From NCBI GenBank assembly GCA_037893225.1, contig JAZGUH010000563.1, forward strand, positions 1-64,000: a DNA stretch of 64,000 nt, given 5' to 3'. A program made the position numbers and the translations under genes. Each line of letters starts with the position of its first letter. The first letter of the stretch is position 1. Positions 63,922-64,000 of this stretch are shown piece after piece. The notes beneath the pieces are model-generated. The model was not told the DNA's origin. It saw only the letters and a list, made by a program, of their open reading frames with translations, and ran no database searches. The DNA comes from Hippasteria phrygiana (lineage: Eukaryota; Echinodermata; Asteroidea; Valvatida; Goniasteridae).

Positions 63922-64000
63922 ATGAAATATCAACCAAATTCAGTAATTTTGACATGTATGGATAGCTTAGATCTGGCGCTACATGTTGCAATTATCGGCG
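63922..64000 (+). repeat. Truncated monomer at right window edge
   Basis: Monomer bases 1-79 are present and in phase, so the array runs on past the right edge. Confidence 0.95.

Larger units (their letters stand above)
1..64000 (+). repeat. Satellite DNA array, 231/232-bp monomer, head to tail
   Basis: The invariant ATG context ttgcATGaaa recurs every 231 or 232 bases from position 11 to 63922, giving about 276 complete monomers in one orientation. I saw four exceptions to the two lengths: 230 bp at 243, 234 bp at 61139, 233 bp at 62994, and the truncated ends. Monomers differ from each other at a handful of single-base sites. Nothing interrupts the array: no transposon, inversion or unique sequence. 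Both window ends lie inside the array, so its true length is unknown. The strand given is simply the orientation as written. A role in centromere or heterochromatin is inferred only from the array type; no family name is recognised. Confidence 0.98.
60445..64000 (+). repeat. Array domain VI, irregular order
   Basis: Order: Mg with C179, Q, F, Bm with insertion, M-like with C179 and short tail, Gc, H, Mg, a T48/D mix, F, C, AL-like with insertion and A185, M, P with C179, F with C145, then the truncated monomer. No HOR period is clear. Several monomers mix markers of different classes. Two insertion-bearing monomers and three private substitutions fall in these 3.6 kb. Confidence 0.8.

Noticed and set aside
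1..64000. CRISPR-like array (regular repeats)
   Set aside because: There are no short direct repeats separated by unique spacers. The whole 231/232-bp unit is repeated, with near-identical content throughout.
1..64000. Ribosomal DNA spacer or tRNA/snRNA repeat
   Set aside because: No rRNA, tRNA or snRNA-like sequence, T-run terminator or internal promoter box could be seen in the monomer.
1..64000. Transposable-element origin of the monomer
   Set aside because: I saw no terminal repeats, target-site duplications, poly-A tail or transposase/reverse-transcriptase residues. An origin cannot be excluded without a database search, but nothing supports it here.

Overview
The whole 64 kb window is one uninterrupted tandem satellite array. 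About 276 complete monomers of mostly 231 or 232 bp run head to tail in a single orientation, with a partial monomer at each end. I found no gene, RNA gene, transposable element, inversion, simple-sequence tract or unique spacer. A long, homogenised array with nested higher-order repeats (HORs) points to eukaryotic centromeric, pericentromeric or other heterochromatic DNA. I do not recognise the monomer and cannot name the organism. By hand count the consensus is about 38% GC with five CpG per monomer.

Coordinates and classes. Base 1 of the monomer is the A of the invariant ATG in ttgcATGaaa. Most recurrent differences are single bases, and they define monomer classes. F = consensus. A = C101. 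B = A39, C111, A155, G159, G165, A185 (Bm = B without A39). C = C95, C137, C145, G158, T167 (Cn = also C6). D = the B core without A39/C111 (Dd = A80; Dt = T159). E = C plus T146 (Eg = also G171). G = C without C95 (Gc = also C141). H = C128, T204 (He = also A101). I = C95, G158, T167. J = T167 (Jm = also G27, C95). K = G98. L = C with A20. M = C95, T179 (Mg = also G41). N = A101 plus D core. O = A101, C128, T179. P = T48, C95, C137, T143, C145, G158, T167, T179. Q = T48 on F. F, A, H, J, K and L are 231 bp; the others are 232 bp, with one extra G near base 206. The suffix s marks a normally 232-bp class with the 231-bp tail (Cs, Es). AL is A with the 232-bp tail.

Layout. (I) 1-10429: HORs built from a 10-mer G H I J A B C D E F, with a duplicated 7-mer and a duplicated 11-mer. 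(II) 10430-17138: transitional 7-mers of 1619-1620 bp that introduce K and Cs. (III) 17139-36585: an 11-mer HOR of 2547 bp, K B Cn D E F L B Cn F Cs, with a 12-mer and 5-mer variants, and a 5.56-kb block present twice at an offset of 7870 bp. (IV) 36586-44225: 8- and 9-mers of the type K A Bm C ... Cs, where M, N, O, Gc and He appear. (V) 44226-60444: three copies of a super-HOR of 25, 21 and 24 monomers. (VI) 60445-64000: irregular order, with three insertion sites and several private changes.

The window reads as a record of unequal exchange and local amplification. Adjacent HOR copies differ by very few bases, and length variants are explained by gain or loss of whole monomers in phase. Every monomer contains a 68-75 codon open frame, but its pattern of change shows no coding constraint, so I annotate no CDS.
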